From Vespa crabro (Eukaryota > Arthropoda > Insecta > Hymenoptera > Vespidae): DNA of 64,000 nucleotides. The notes below the pieces were generated by a model. That model was not told the origin of the DNA, searched no databases, and saw nothing but the letters and a program-made list of their open reading frames with translations. Position 1 is the first letter of the stretch, and every line of letters begins with the position of its first letter. Made by a program: the position numbers and the translations under genes. Below, piece after piece: positions 29,347 through 45,424 of this stretch. The stretch lies in contig NC_060961.1 in NCBI RefSeq assembly GCF_910589235.1, forward strand, positions 3,548,501 through 3,612,500, in the 5' to 3' direction.

Positions 29347-29985
29347 TTTTGTGTCAATCTTTAAACGCAGCATATTAAAGTGATGAGATAATTGCTGGCA
29401 AACATGCATAATTTGCTTTATCTGAATCTACAGGCTTTCCAACTTATGGACCACGACAAGGATGGTATCATCGGTAAAAATGATCTACGTATGGCCTTCG
29501 ACTCGGTCGGTCGTCTTGCTACTGACAAAGAAATCGATGAGATGCTCAATGAGGCACCAGCACCCATCAACTTTACTCAATTGTTAAATCTATTCGCTGT
29601 TCGTATGTCAGGATCAGGTAATTGAACAAAACTTAAATTTTCTAAAATATTAGACGATATCTTCTTGTATATACTGATTAAAATGTTTTCCTGTTAGGCG
29701 CTGATGACGATGACGTCGTGACAAATGCCTTCAATACCTTCGATGAGAATGGCAAAATCGATGGAGAAAGGTAAATAGTCTATCATTTAATAAAGAATAA
29801 TTAATTTTTAATTAAAATATCATTTTTACAGACTGAGGCACGCCTTGATGACCTTTGGCGACAAATTTACCGCGAAGGAAGTTGACGAATCCTACGATCA
29901 TATGTACATCGATGACAAAGGTTTCATCGATACACCAAGTCTTATCGCCATGTTAACCGGCACAGGCGAAGAAGAAGAAGATTAA
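27571..29985 (+). CDS. Mlc2: Muscle myosin regulatory light chain
   Basis: Five exons: 27571-27573 (only the ATG), 28972-29202, 29434-29617, 29698-29770, 29832-29985; 214 aa. The light chain binds the myosin II neck and tunes actomyosin in muscle. The N-terminal extension is Lys-rich then Pro/Ala-rich, as in insect Mlc2. The kinase site region RSGSSVFSMF carries Ser62-Ser63. EF-hand I is DHDKDGIIGKND. Further family blocks are FDSVGRLATDKEI, PINFTQLLNLFA, FGDKFTAKEVDE and MLTGTGEEEED. The initiator codon sits directly against a GTAAGT donor, followed by a 1.4-kb intron with a MEF2-type site. It is followed in tandem by a diverged paralogue. Confidence 0.95.
28480..28489 (+). promoter_or_regulatory. 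MEF2-type site in Mlc2 intron 1
   Basis: CTATTTTTAG matches the MEF2 consensus YTAWWWWTAR exactly. Location in the first intron of a muscle contractile gene makes it a plausible muscle enhancer site; in AT-rich DNA a chance match is possible. Confidence 0.45.
29317..29343. repeat. (TA)n microsatellite in Mlc2 intron 2
   Basis: Short TA dinucleotide run inside the intron between the second and third coding exons. Confidence 0.8.
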
Positions 29986-32128
29986 ACTTATATTACTGAC
30001 ATCCGGAAAAAGAAACACATTAAATTTCTATTCATTGCAAACGAAGTCTCTTGTTACGTCAGATTCGCCGAGACCGTTTCTGAACATAACGACAAAAAGT
30101 ATGTCACGAATCTAACGCCTAGCATTCCCTTATCCTGTTTTCGATGGCAAAGGTTTAATTTTTTCAAAGGGACATGTACAAAGAACGATCTCAATCCGTT
30201 GAGAATACACATTATCTACCAGGATTCTTTTCATGGTGTGTGCGCTTACTGCGTAATCTGAGGATAAACGAGACTTCGAATCATACAATATTTATCATTC
30301 ATATAATAAAAATATTTTAGAACACCATAACGAGACGACTCTCTTATTCTGCAGTAGTCATCATCGAATTACGAGCGATCTTGTGTGTGAGAGGAACTGG
30401 TTGTTTGTCACGCCAGTGTTATTCTTGTTCGATTTCCGAATTTTCAGACAAAAATAAAAAGTACATTTTTTTGTGGTATATTAAAATATTTCAAATACAT
30501 TGTAAATGTAAAATGGTCTTTCATTTAGTGAACTACCTATTACAAAATATACTCATTCCCGAATTATTTCGAAATTGAAATGAAATTATTTTCCAAGAAA
30601 AAAAAAAACAATCAAAAATACAATCATACGAAAGAATTAAACTAAAAATACCTGATTCAAATGACGAATGTTTTCGTTATCTAATCATGTAATATGAGTT
30701 TTTTTATATCATGCTTAAAAAGACTCCTCCTCGTTTTACGCTTGGCTAAGTACCAAAGTATATGTTGATGACACTTGACTAAATTTAACTACGCCCAAAT
30801 AATTAATATATACACCGCCTGCCACGAACATCACCGGTCAACTATTTTATTAAACTAACATGAAATTTCCTGGAATATCAGAGAAGTTAATAAAATTTAT
30901 CTTCATATAACGTGTGATAGATGTAGCAACTTTTGCTTATGATTACTATGTGTATGTATATGATATGCATCACTATATATATCCATACGTTAGGTTTCTT
31001 TTTTTTTTTATATAGAATTCATCGTACTTTATGCTGGACCAAGTTTCTCTTATGGATCTCAATATAAAATCACTAACGGATATAAAATAATTAAATTAAA
31101 TTGAAAATATTAATAACGCAATATTTAATTGAAACTATTAATAATATAATATATAATAATAGAAGATATAATTCTTGTTTACTTATCATCATAAAATAAA
31201 TGTTACCAATAAATGATCGTGTTAAATTAAGTGAAACATAACGCCAAAAGGAAATGACATTTGTAGTTCTAGTCAAATAAAAAACAAAATCAATAGAACA
31301 CTAAAAATTAATCATTTATCATTATATGCTTATATATGTGAGAGAAAAATATGTTGAAAGATTAAAGAAAGGTTAAAAGAAATAAATTTCATTGACTGAA
31401 TGATTTAAACTTTACATATAAATTTAATAAGCTTTAATAACGGATGGAAATGGTACGGGTATCAAATGGCGCTAATTCAATTTAAATTCAAATGCAGTGT
31501 GAAAATAAATGAAATAATAATATCGCGTACGTGGATAATAATAATTATAGCTTCATTTTTGATAGATCTGTTTTTCAAATTATACATTTATAACATAATG
31601 AAACTTAAAAAAATTCATTTGTTAATTAATAATACTTATATAGAAAGAAGTATATTTTTAATACTATTTTAGAAAATTCAAAGTTTAATTAAAACACACA
31701 ACTTACCAAATCGATGGTCCGATGATCGAAGTATTCCTCGTAGTGGATGCAGATGGAATGGAGCGGTTGTACCGTTGGAAGCAAAGTGACACATGAACGT
31801 GGTCATAAAGACAGGTGGAAAACCGGAAATCCCAATGAAGCATTTGTGCCAAGTGACGCACTTTACGTTTGGCGAGTACTCCTTCCTAAGTTTTGCGCTA
31901 ATTATATTAATTAAAAAACATTTTATCGATAATATTTGTTATTTCTTTATTATATATCTTCGAGAACAGCGAGGCTTCAATATTTTATTGATAACAAAAA
32001 ATTGATATGCAAAAATTACCATGTCTGAACATATTAAACAATATTCCCGGGAAAATATATTTTGTGACATCCAAACAGATTTCACTGGAGATGGTATCAG
32101 CACCAATGGAGGGGGCCAATCTTAGATC
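29986..32128. other. Mlc2 3' UTR and intergenic DNA, no gene seen
   Basis: AATAAA-type signals lie near 30305 and 30450. The remainder is AT-rich without protein motifs. The 31700-32130 part, just before the TATA box of the next gene, is less AT-rich and includes CCAAT near 32116. Confidence 0.5.
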
Positions 32129-32136
32129 TATAAAAG
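32129..32136 (+). promoter_or_regulatory. TATA box of the diverged light-chain gene
   Basis: TATAAAAG, preceded by a CCAAT motif about 13 bp upstream and followed by a GC-richer stretch and CTAATTTTTGGACAG about 25-30 bp downstream, where transcription would start. One of the clearest core promoters in the window. Confidence 0.6.
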
Positions 32137-32300
32137 AGCGCGTCCTGCTAATTTTTGGACAGTATGAAAATACGATAATATAGATTAATTAATAGTAGTT
32201 ATTATATATCTTGTCGATTATTAAAGTTTTTGTGTCATCAAAATAGTTGAAGTATAATTGTTTCAGCATAGTCTAGTACAGCATAGAAAAAAAAGTAAAA

Positions 32301-33422
32301 ATGCCTTATCCTGAGAAGGAAGAAAATAATAAAGAGAATCAAGAAAAAAAAGTGGTACAAATATTATTTCTTAACTATACATGTTAAATTTATATATTTA
32401 GTGACATGACAAAAAACGTTCAATTGTTATCTTTAGAAAAAGAAAAAATCATCCAAGATAGCTGAAGGACAATTGAAGGAGAGTGTTAAAGAATCAGTAG
32501 AAGAAAAGAAAAAGGAAACGGAAAAGAAAAAGGAAATGGATAAGAAAAAAGAAGAGGAAAGAGAAAAAGAAAAATCTGATGTTGAGACAATAAAAGCAAA
32601 AAATTTACGAGATAATGTTTCCGTGGAGAAATCGATGATTTTCAACGCTGTTTCTCTACCTAAAGAAATAAAAATTCGAAATGAAGTAGGAAAAAGTGAT
32701 TTGATCAAATTGTCAGAGCTAAAAGAAGTAACTTATTTAACTTGTTCTAATTTGAAGTCCTTCTTATAAAAATTACATACATATTATGTATTTTTTCAGG
32801 CATTTCAATTATTTGACTTTAATTGTGATGGTATCATTGATTTAGAAGACCTAAAGTTTACTTTCATAACTATGGGCAAATCCGACATATCTGAAGAACA
32901 ATTACAGAGAATGTTATCAGAAATACCGACTCCGATTGATTTTGATGCGTTTATTACACTTTTTGGGTGAGTTAAGAAATACCACATAATGTAAAGAATA
33001 ACATGAGAAAACAAGATTAACTTGTATGTGTGTATATACATATACACAATTTATTAATAGACAAAAAGTTAGTGAAATGGACTCTGAAGAAGTTATCACT
33101 GCTGCATTATCAACTTGGGATATGAGAAACATCGGAATGATTCCAGAAAACAAGTGATGAGTTTTAAAAATTAGAGATTAATATAGATATGAAAATAAAT
33201 TATATTGTTTTTCTTTTTTTTTTTTTTAGAATACGTGATGATCTTCAAAAATTTGGTGACAAATTTACAATTAAGGAAGTTGATCGTGCCTTAGAGGAAG
33301 CACCAATTTATTTGCAAGATGGTAATGCAATGATAGATTATATTAAATTTAGTAACAATATCTGTGGTTTTCAAAATCTGACCAAAGCTAGACAATATCA
33401 GAAAAATTTAGAAAATGTTTAA
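32301..33422 (+). CDS. Diverged myosin regulatory light chain-like protein
   Basis: Five exons: 32301-32354, 32437-32727, 32800-32966, 33061-33153, 33230-33422; 265 aa. The last three exons align with Mlc2: AFQLFDFNCDGIIDLED (EF-hand I, residues 121-132), PTPIDFDAFITLFG, and FGDKFTIKEVDRALEEAP. The N-terminal extension is about 115 residues, dominated by Lys/Glu (EKKKETEKKKEMDKKKEEE), and lacks Mlc2's R-x-G-S-S-V-F kinase site. The C-terminus ends in a basic tail rather than GEEEEED. It lies 2.3 kb downstream of Mlc2 on the same strand with corresponding intron positions, so it most likely arose by tandem duplication. Tissue use is unknown; a testis- or flight-muscle-specific role is a guess. 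Confidence 0.8.
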
Positions 33423-33635
33423 AAAACAGTTCTGATATTTGTTAATATTATGTAGAATCAAATGATAATTATGAAAATATTCTGTACCCTGCAAACTCTG
33501 AAAATACAATTTAATTTATCGCAAAATAAAAAAAAAAGTAATTACATTGCATAATTATTTCGATATATTAAGTATATGTAATCCGAAGATTTTATGATAA
33601 TTTAACAAAGAAAAATCTCATCTTTCATTATAGTA

Positions 33636-37872
<4,237 letters not shown>

Positions 37873-38552
37873 AAATAAGGAAGACGAATAAATGCAATCC
37901 GAGCGAACCTAAACGAACGTGAGTGAAACTAAGAGAACGTGAGCGTAACCTATCGATAACGGAAGAGAACTAAAATCTTTATTCTCTTGCGCAGATTTGC
38001 TTTCTCTGATAAAAATTTCCATAAAACTTCGTACAAAGATATGATATTGCAAAATTTCGTATGATAAAAAACTGAAATTAGATTATTACTGTTTGTTATC
38101 ATTGCGCTTATATACAATTGACAGTCATATAAATTTTGATATGTCAACAGAGAGAATCATTAATTCATATTACTAATGCTACAACAAGCTGTAACGTATA
38201 GGTGATATGACAGCGTGAAAATTAATCTTGACGGATGATAACAATATTTAAAAGTTTAGTTAATGTCATTCATCTGACGTATGCATTTAGATATCCAACT
38301 AAGTAAAGTGTTCAGTGATTATTCTATTGCTACGAACGCTATAATATTATAAAAGTATATCTAAAAAGTTTTAAAATACAAAAACGCAAGAGGTGTTATC
38401 GAAGGAAAAAGTAAGGCTATTGAAAATTGTACAGATTGTGACACAAAGCGTAATATGAATTTATTTCGATATAAATTAATCTTTAAAAATTAATCTTTAA
38501 GTTACGCCGTGTAAATTTTAATGCGATTTAGAACACAACCATAAATATTGTC
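37873..38552. promoter_or_regulatory. Divergent promoter between PLPBP and the spindle-F-like gene
   Basis: Contains AACGTGAG twice, 20 bp apart (37916-37923 and 37936-37943), within a degenerate 20-bp direct repeat, and a perfect DRE core TATCGATA at 37951-37958. DRE/DREF sites are typical of insect housekeeping promoters. It lies about 80 bp upstream of the PLPBP first ATG. Confidence 0.5.
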
Positions 38553-39973
38553 ATGAATATAATGGATATAAAAGATAATTCTGAAAATGATAATTTTGGA
38601 TCTTATCATGCTTTGCTGATCGCATTCAAAACAATGAAGGAACGTTGTCAACAATTACAAACAAGATTAGCTGCTGTAGAAGAAGAAAATTTGTGTTTAA
38701 GACTCGAATGTGGAAAGGATATGTCTACTGCGATTGTAAAAGTCAATAGTAATGACAAAGCTGTGATTCAAACTTTACAGGTTTGTACCGTTTTTCTTAG
38801 CATTTGTATTTAAATTAAATTATGTTTTTATACATCATCATATTTTACAGGAAAAAGTAGAAAATCTTAAAAAACAAAAGTCACAATTAACCCATCATGT
38901 CTTTATGGTTGCTGCAGAAAATCGTCATTTATGGAACCGACTAATCAGATTATCAAAAACCAATAAGTCTTTAGAAATGCATTTCACAAAAATTTCTGAT
39001 GCATTAAAACAACATCCTTCTACTCAATCATTTGATATTATGTCACATAGTTTTTGTAATATTCCATCTCCTATTAAACAAGAAACAAATAAATGTATAT
39101 TGGGTATAGATAATGGTATATATAAAAATGTATAATTTAAGCCAATTTAAAATAAAATATTTTTTAAGTAACATTAAAAGCAATAAAAAACATTTATAGG
39201 TGAAAAAGAGCAGAGTTTGGAAGAAATATCACTTAAACTTATCAACAGTATTATGTTAGAAAAATCTGATCTTGAACAGCAGTATGCAGAGGTAAATATG
39301 AAGTGTTTCTTTTTTTTTCCAGGCATTTACATAAAAATATAATTAATTATCAAGAATATGTATCATATAAAAATAATATAACAATTTTATGTATTAGATG
39401 GTAGAATTACAAAATAACGCTGACTTAAATTTACAAAATATTGGTTTCACTTATCCAGAAGATTCTGATACAGATTCATTAGAACAATTAAAACAACATG
39501 ATGTAAGATTATCACAAACAAAGGATGCCTTATTAGCACAACAGAATAGATTGAAAAGAGCTATACAGAATATGAAAAAAATTAAAAGAGGTATGTAAAT
39601 TCATATATATAAATAACATCTTTTTTTAGTTATCTTTCAAAGCATCATTTTGTAAGGTACAACATATAATATTTTTATAGGAGGAATGTGTAATGGTTGC
39701 CGTAAAAATGCGAATAAAAAAGTTGTGCATATAGGAATACAATTTAATTCAGCTGACAGTTTTCAAGAACATGGTTCAACACAAACAAGTTTACCACCAA
39801 TAAGTTTATCTTTAGAAAAATGTGCTACTGAAAATTCAGATACTGATGATAAAATTTGTCCATTATGTGGATTTTTTTATGGAAAGTCTATCCCATTTGC
39901 AGAATTTCATGAACATGTTTTGAGTCATTTTACGAAAGATACATCTGTAGATGGGTTTGAACTTGTACATTAA
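38553..39973 (+). CDS. spn-F: Spindle-F-like coiled-coil adaptor with C-terminal zinc finger
   Basis: Five exons: 38553-38780, 38851-39115, 39200-39291, 39398-39590, 39681-39973; 356 aa, phases consistent. The N-terminus (YHALLIAFKTMKERCQQLQ, AAVEEENLCLRLE) is a coiled coil resembling Spn-F and the NAP1/SINTBAD class of TBK1/IKK-epsilon adaptors; a second helix has QLTHHVFMVAAENRHLWNRL. The centre contains heptad-rich QQYAEMVELQNNADL and DVRLSQTKDALLAQQNRLK. The C-terminus has CPLCGFFYG..FAEFHEHVLSHF, a CxxC...H-x4-H zinc finger of the TAX1BP1/CALCOCO ubiquitin-binding type. In flies Spn-F works with Ik2 and Javelin-like on microtubules and bristle/oocyte polarity. Family name is moderately sure; the domain layout is clear. 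Confidence 0.7.
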
Positions 39974-40437
39974 TCCTATGTATAGAAAAGTGATGAAAAG
40001 CAATTCTATAAAATCTGTTGTCAATTTATTAATGCAGTCTAAGTTACTGTTGGATAAGTACAAGATAGTAAAATATGTAAATAATTGATAATTCTCATAG
40101 ATCTATTTGCCTTATTTATAACATTGTTTTCAATCAGTGAATTCTATAAAATGTTGATACATTATTGCATCAATTATGAAGAATAGCCAACAAATATTTT
40201 ACTATAGATTATATATTTGTATCTTGCATACTACTGGATATAGAAATTATTTACAAATATACTACTTATTTTCACAATAAAAATATTTCTAAATCAAATC
40301 AAATTAACACACTGACATTACAAAGATATTATAGATTGTTTAATAAAAATTAAATCTCTGTAATGATTAAAATAGCATTAAAAAAAGGAGTACAATAAAT
40401 GTTCAAATAACTTCTATAGAAAATACTTTGAATTGTT
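39974..40437. other. Spacer between convergent spn-F-like and mRpL32 genes
   Basis: AT-rich tail-to-tail interval holding both 3' UTRs; AATAAA at about 40277 (plus strand) is the likely spn-F signal. Nothing else seen. Confidence 0.5.
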
Positions 40438-41414
40438 TTAAGCAAGTTGCGACGGTTTTATATCTTTACTATCGGAAGGTTCAACTGTAGATGGTTCAAG
40501 AAGATTTTCATGAAACCATTCAGGTCGTTTCTTTGGCATCTCTATTACTTTCTGTTTCTAAATAAAAAATGAATGGTACAAATCAGATTTTAAAATAATG
40601 TAAAATAAACATTTTTGTTATATTAATATAAATCTAAAATATAATCAAATAATTATTGAAGTACCTTCCAGAAGTCATCCGTCTTGCCTTCTTTTTCTCC
40701 TTCATAAATAACAATAACATCTTCCTCAACTGGACTTAATCCTAATTTTTGTTGGATGGCATCTTGGATTTCTTTTGTTTCTATTTTTACTTTTTCATAA
40801 CAATATCCTAAACAATAATGTACATATATTATTAAGTTTTTATGTACATTAAATTATTAAAATTAAAAAATTTAATATTGAGCTAAACTAATTACCACAT
40901 AAAAGTCCAGCCTCGTGATGACTACCACAATTGGGACACATCAAAAGATTAGTTTTTGGAACAGGTGGTTTCCAATTATATTTTGGATGTCCAAATCTTC
41001 TACTCATACGTTTTTCAATGGTACGTCTTAATGTTGGAACTCCCCACAAAAATCCATCTCCAATGATGTCTTTTAAAGAAAATCGACCACGATTGTTTAC
41101 AGTGCATGGAAGATTTAACCCATTATAATCTATTGCACATAATGCTTCTAAAGAAATTTAAAAAAATTAGTAAGAAAAATGGTTATATTTTTAATTATTA
41201 AAGAGCAGATACTGTAATGTAGGTTATGTAATAATTTCTCTTTCTTCTTATACAAATATATACATACAAATATATATATATAAGTAAATATTAACCTAAA
41301 ATATCAAAGAAATTTTTATTTACCTGGAGGAAATTTACGATTAAAAATTATGTGTAATGCTTGTTCAATTTTTTGAAAAGCAGAAGTTAATCGTTTTATC
41401 ATAGAAATTGCCAT
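40438..41414 (-). CDS. mRpL32: Mitochondrial large-subunit ribosomal protein L32
   Basis: Four exons on the minus strand: 41414-41324, 41147-40896, 40807-40665, 40557-40438; 201 aa. The family block is seen in order: LWGVPTLRRTIEKRMSRRFG, then HPKYNWKPP, then the zinc ribbon LLMCPNCGSHHEAGLLCGYC (two CxxC pairs split by an intron), then VKIETKEIQDAIQQKLG. L32 is imported, cleaved by the m-AAA protease and built into the mitoribosome. The N-terminus MAISMIKRLTSAFQK is basic and amphipathic, as expected of a targeting peptide. A 58-bp promoter element lies at 41456-41513, about 42 bp upstream of the ATG in sense orientation. Confidence 0.92.
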
Positions 41415-41455
41415 TATGTAAAAATTCTATGAAGAATATAATTAAACTTGCTCAA

Positions 41456-41513
41456 ATTGCATTCGAAGCGTGAGTGACTTTAGTGATAAGTATAGACAAA
41501 ATATGAACTACAA
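41456..41513 (-). promoter_or_regulatory. 58-bp promoter-associated element, copy C (mRpL32)
   Basis: On the minus strand it begins TTGTAGTTCATATTTTGTCT and contains CTAAAGTCACTCACGCTTCG. It matches copy A (42464-42521) at about 44 of its first 51 positions without gaps; most differences are transitions. It points toward mRpL32. Confidence 0.6.
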
Positions 41514-42463
41514 GCACTATAGGGAAATAACACTGTAGGGAAATAGTGTAATATTCGTATATAAGCTTCTTAGATTATTTCACTCACTTCACGAGTAACC
41601 TAATGATCGATTTAATGTATGACAAATATTTTGTATATACTAAAAATATTAATACATTTGATATGTAATTATTTTAACGTTTAATTAGAATTAGAAAGAA
41701 AAGATTTTGTAAATACATTACTTAAGTAGTACTTGCATTACATGATTTATGATTAAATTTCAATATATTACAAGTAATAATGATCCAGCTCTTAAAACTC
41801 ATTTATTAACAAATTACTATTTGACTTCTGAAGTAAAAGAAAAAAAAAAGAAATACATAAATACGTGTCGCGAAAAATATGTAATTATATCAAATTATTT
41901 TAAAAGAAAATAATTGTCGCAATTAAAATGATTGATAAAAATTTTCAATGATATTTTTCTGCGATTAGATGTTACATTCTATTTTAATTTTTCAATAAAA
42001 TGTTAAGAGAGATTAATATATTTAATGTGACGTAATGCGCATGCGTCGCGCGAATCGTTTAACCATCTTCACGACGTAAACAACGCCATTACTCTATCAA
42101 TTTGTGCCAGCCAGACACTCGTTCATGTTATTCTCGTTAATTACAGATAATTAATAAATTTTATCTAACGTAGACTCTCTTTTTATATATCAATCGATAG
42201 TTAAACGCATGATTTTCATGGAGTCGTGTTCACAAGACGGCTCATTATCGTATATATATATATATATATATACACAATATATATATATATCTTATCTGTA
42301 TATATTAAATCAATAAACATGTGAGACGATGTTGTTCACAGTGTACTAGCACTATTTATACTAACTCAACTAACCCGATTATTGTTATGTGCAATAGATG
42401 TATAAATTACTCAAACTTATAAAATGATATGATAATGCATGGCGGAGTATTTCCCGCTTACAA
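41514..42463. other. Divergent interval between mRpL32 and METTL3
   Basis: AT-rich, no gene. It holds a short direct repeat (TAGGGAAATA at about 41523 and 41538), a GC-richer patch at 42030-42250, and a (TA)n tract at 42250-42292. Confidence 0.5.
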
Positions 42464-42521
42464 TTGTGGTTCATATTTTGTCCATACCTGTCGCTGAAGT
42501 CACACACGCTTCGAGCGAAAG
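42464..42521 (+). promoter_or_regulatory. 58-bp promoter-associated element, copy A (METTL3)
   Basis: Begins TTGTGGTTCATATTTTGTCC, contains CTGAAGTCACACACGCTTCG and ends GCGAAAG. It lies 370 bp upstream of the METTL3 ATG and in the same orientation, so it may sit at a spliced 5' UTR exon or the start site. Confidence 0.6.
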
Positions 42522-42891
42522 GTGAATTGACTCAACGCGGTATTTTGTCGATTTGTTAATTTTTAAATGAATTTTTGTTGATAAAAAATTATTACTATGC
42601 ATTATATCAATATGTTATAATAAGTACAAAATATATTAGATTAAGTATTCGTAACCTCGATATACGTAAACATTAAAAACTGTTACATTATTTTCGTAGT
42701 TATATGGATAAAATATACTTAATATTAGACACCTTATTTTAATGCAAGTTTTTAAAATTTAATATATTTTAAGTAAGTATATCACTTCATACATATTTTT
42801 ATATATACCTGTATAATTTATATATAATACATAGTATAAGTAGATTATTAAAGTGAAAATTTATTATATGTTTAGAATTTTCTAATGAAAA

Positions 42892-44846
42892 ATGTCAGAT
42901 GCTTTTGAAGAAATACAAGCAATTAAAATCAAAAGGAATAGTTTGCGTGAAAAATTACAAAAACGGAAAAGAGAGAGACATGAATTATTTACTCTTACTT
43001 CCTCCATTCCATCTACTTCAACAGCTGATTCACCTCTTCCTGGTGGTAAAAAAATCTTCATCTTTTTTTTTTCTTTATTAAAACATTACACAATTATATT
43101 TCGAAAATATAATTTTGTTTTTTAGATTCCAATACGTCTTTAATAAAATCTGACCATAATGAATACGAAAGGGATATTCTTTGTATATTGCACGAATCTT
43201 TACCAAATCTACCAATTACATCTGCAGAAATAATAGATCAACTTCGTAAAAATCTTAATGCTGATGTGTCTTCCTCGGATATCCATAAAATTTTAGAGAA
43301 ATTAGCCGCACAAGAGATTATTAAGTTAGTGAGTTTTTGTATCATTATTTGATATCTTTTTTGAATATTTTTATCAACAGTAATTAGCAAGTTATATACA
43401 TAAATGTTGTATATATTATATTTATTTTAGAATCAAAGAAGTCACAGAAAATGAAGTTTTTGGATATACAGTTCTCTCTGTCGCAGAATCACAATCATCA
43501 TGTCTCTCTCAATCTGATGATACAGAAAATCCTGAGAGCGCAGAGACATCCGCATCTGAATTAAACGATTATATACCTTCAGAGAAACAGATGAAAATAG
43601 ATAAAAAGAATACAGAAGATATAATGTCACTGATCTCAATGCCGACAATAAGAGAAAAAGAAAGTAAAAAAGTAGGAGAGCAAATCTTGGATCTTCTGTC
43701 AAAACAAACATCTAAAGAAAAATCATTAGCTGAGAGATTTCGTTCTCAAGGGGGTGCACAAGTTATGGAATTCTGTCCACATGGAACGAGAGTAGATTGT
43801 GCCAAATTAAATGGTGGGCCAGGTTTTGCAGAAAAATGTAAAAAATTACATTTCAAAAAAATTATACAAAGTCACACAGATGAATCATTAGGCGATTGTA
43901 GTTTTCTTAATACTTGTTTTCATATGGATACATGCAAGTAAATGCTCATTTTATATTTATATATATATATATATGTATATGTATATATATTTAATATTTA
44001 TCATGTTCATATCAAACTTTTGGTAATTTATAATTGCATCTATTTTATAGATATGTCCATTATGAAGTAGATGGTCCTACTGCACAAATAAAAGAACCAA
44101 ATGATTCTGATGGTATTAACAGTACTATAATTAATAAGACAACAAACGTTGATAGTAAAAATGGTAGTAGCACTAGTTGTGCAAGTAGCGTAGGTAGCGA
44201 GTTAACTCTTTATCCACCACAATGGATACAATGTGATTTACGATATCTAGATATGACGGTTCTCGGGAAATTTGCTGTCATTATGGCTGATCCACCATGG
44301 GATATTCATATGGAATTACCATATGGTACAATGTCAGATGATGAAATGAGGCAATTAGGAATACCTGCGCTTCAAGATGAAGGGCTTTTATTTTTATGGG
44401 TAACAGGAAGAGCAATGGAATTAGGAAGAGAGTGTCTTCAATTATGGGGTTATGAAAGAGTTGATGAAATTATTTGGGTAAAAACAAATCAATTACAAAG
44501 AATTATAAGGACTGGAAGAACAGGTCATTGGTTGAATCATGGAAAAGAACATTGTTTAGTGGGTATGAAAGGAAATCCACGTATTAATAAAGGATTAGAC
44601 AGTGATGTTATTGTAGCAGAAGTTCGTGCAACTAGTCACAAACCAGATGAGATTTATGGTATTATTGAACGCATGAGTCCTGGAACAAGAAAAATTGAAT
44701 TATTTGGTCGTCCACATAATGTACAACCTAATTGGATTACACTTGGTAATCAAGTAGATGGAGTACATTTGATTGATCCACAATTGATTAAAGCCTTTAA
44801 AAAGCGTTATCCCGATGGAAATTCAATGAAACCTACAAAATCTTAA
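42892..44846 (+). CDS. METTL3: METTL3, catalytic subunit of the m6A RNA methyltransferase
   Basis: Four exons: 42892-43045, 43126-43324, 43431-43937, 44051-44846; 551 aa, phases consistent (human 580). It methylates adenosine N6 in nuclear RNA in a complex with METTL14. The N-terminus is helical (EEIQAIKIKRNSLREKLQ). The tandem CCCH zinc fingers span roughly residues 229-290 (EFCPHGTRVDCAKLNG, KCKKLHF, GDCSFLNTCFHMDTCKYVHY). The methyltransferase domain has the catalytic DPPW at 367-370 (VIMADPPWDIHMELPYG), then WVTGRAMELGRECLQLWGY, NHGKEHCLVG and KIELFGRPHN. All key residues are intact. Exon 2 uses a GTTAGT donor; the stronger-looking GTGAGT six bases on would break the frame. Confidence 0.96.
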
Positions 44847-45424
44847 AATCAATTGTACATTCAAAAATGAACAATTTCATAATTTGTCTCACTTACATTC
44901 ATACCTTATTACTCTTTACAGAAGTACAAAAATATATAATTGTACATATATTTTTATAAAAACATGTACATATCTTATACTATATTATTTATAATATAAA
45001 ATAGTCTTGAAATATTTATTGTATAATAAAGAAACTTAGGAGATTTTAAGAATTTTTTATAAATCTAAATATTTTTTATTTCAAATAAATATTTGTTTAT
45101 CTGTATTAAATAAACATCTTATTATTACATGTTCATAATTATAATTAATATTATATTAATACAGTGTAGTGGAATGATTCCATCACAAAACAATTCACAA
45201 GTAATTTAATATAAAATACATATATTAGTTTGAATTAAAAAATTATAAGTACTGATATAAGTACTAGTAGCGATATTTTCCATCTAAATATACATTTAAT
45301 TAATACTATTGTACAAATGTTTAAAATACACATTAAAATTACATAAAAACAATTACTTGTATTAAAATAAAATAATTGCAAAAAAAACTTATTTTTATAT
45401 ATTGTGCATTTGTATAATTTTGTG
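44847..45424. other. Spacer between convergent METTL3 and RhoGEF genes
   Basis: Both 3' UTRs, AT-rich. AATAAA near 45026 serves the plus strand. No gene seen. Confidence 0.5.

Noticed and set aside
43442..43711. Antisense frame within METTL3 exon 3
   Set aside because: Shadow of a strongly coding plus-strand exon.
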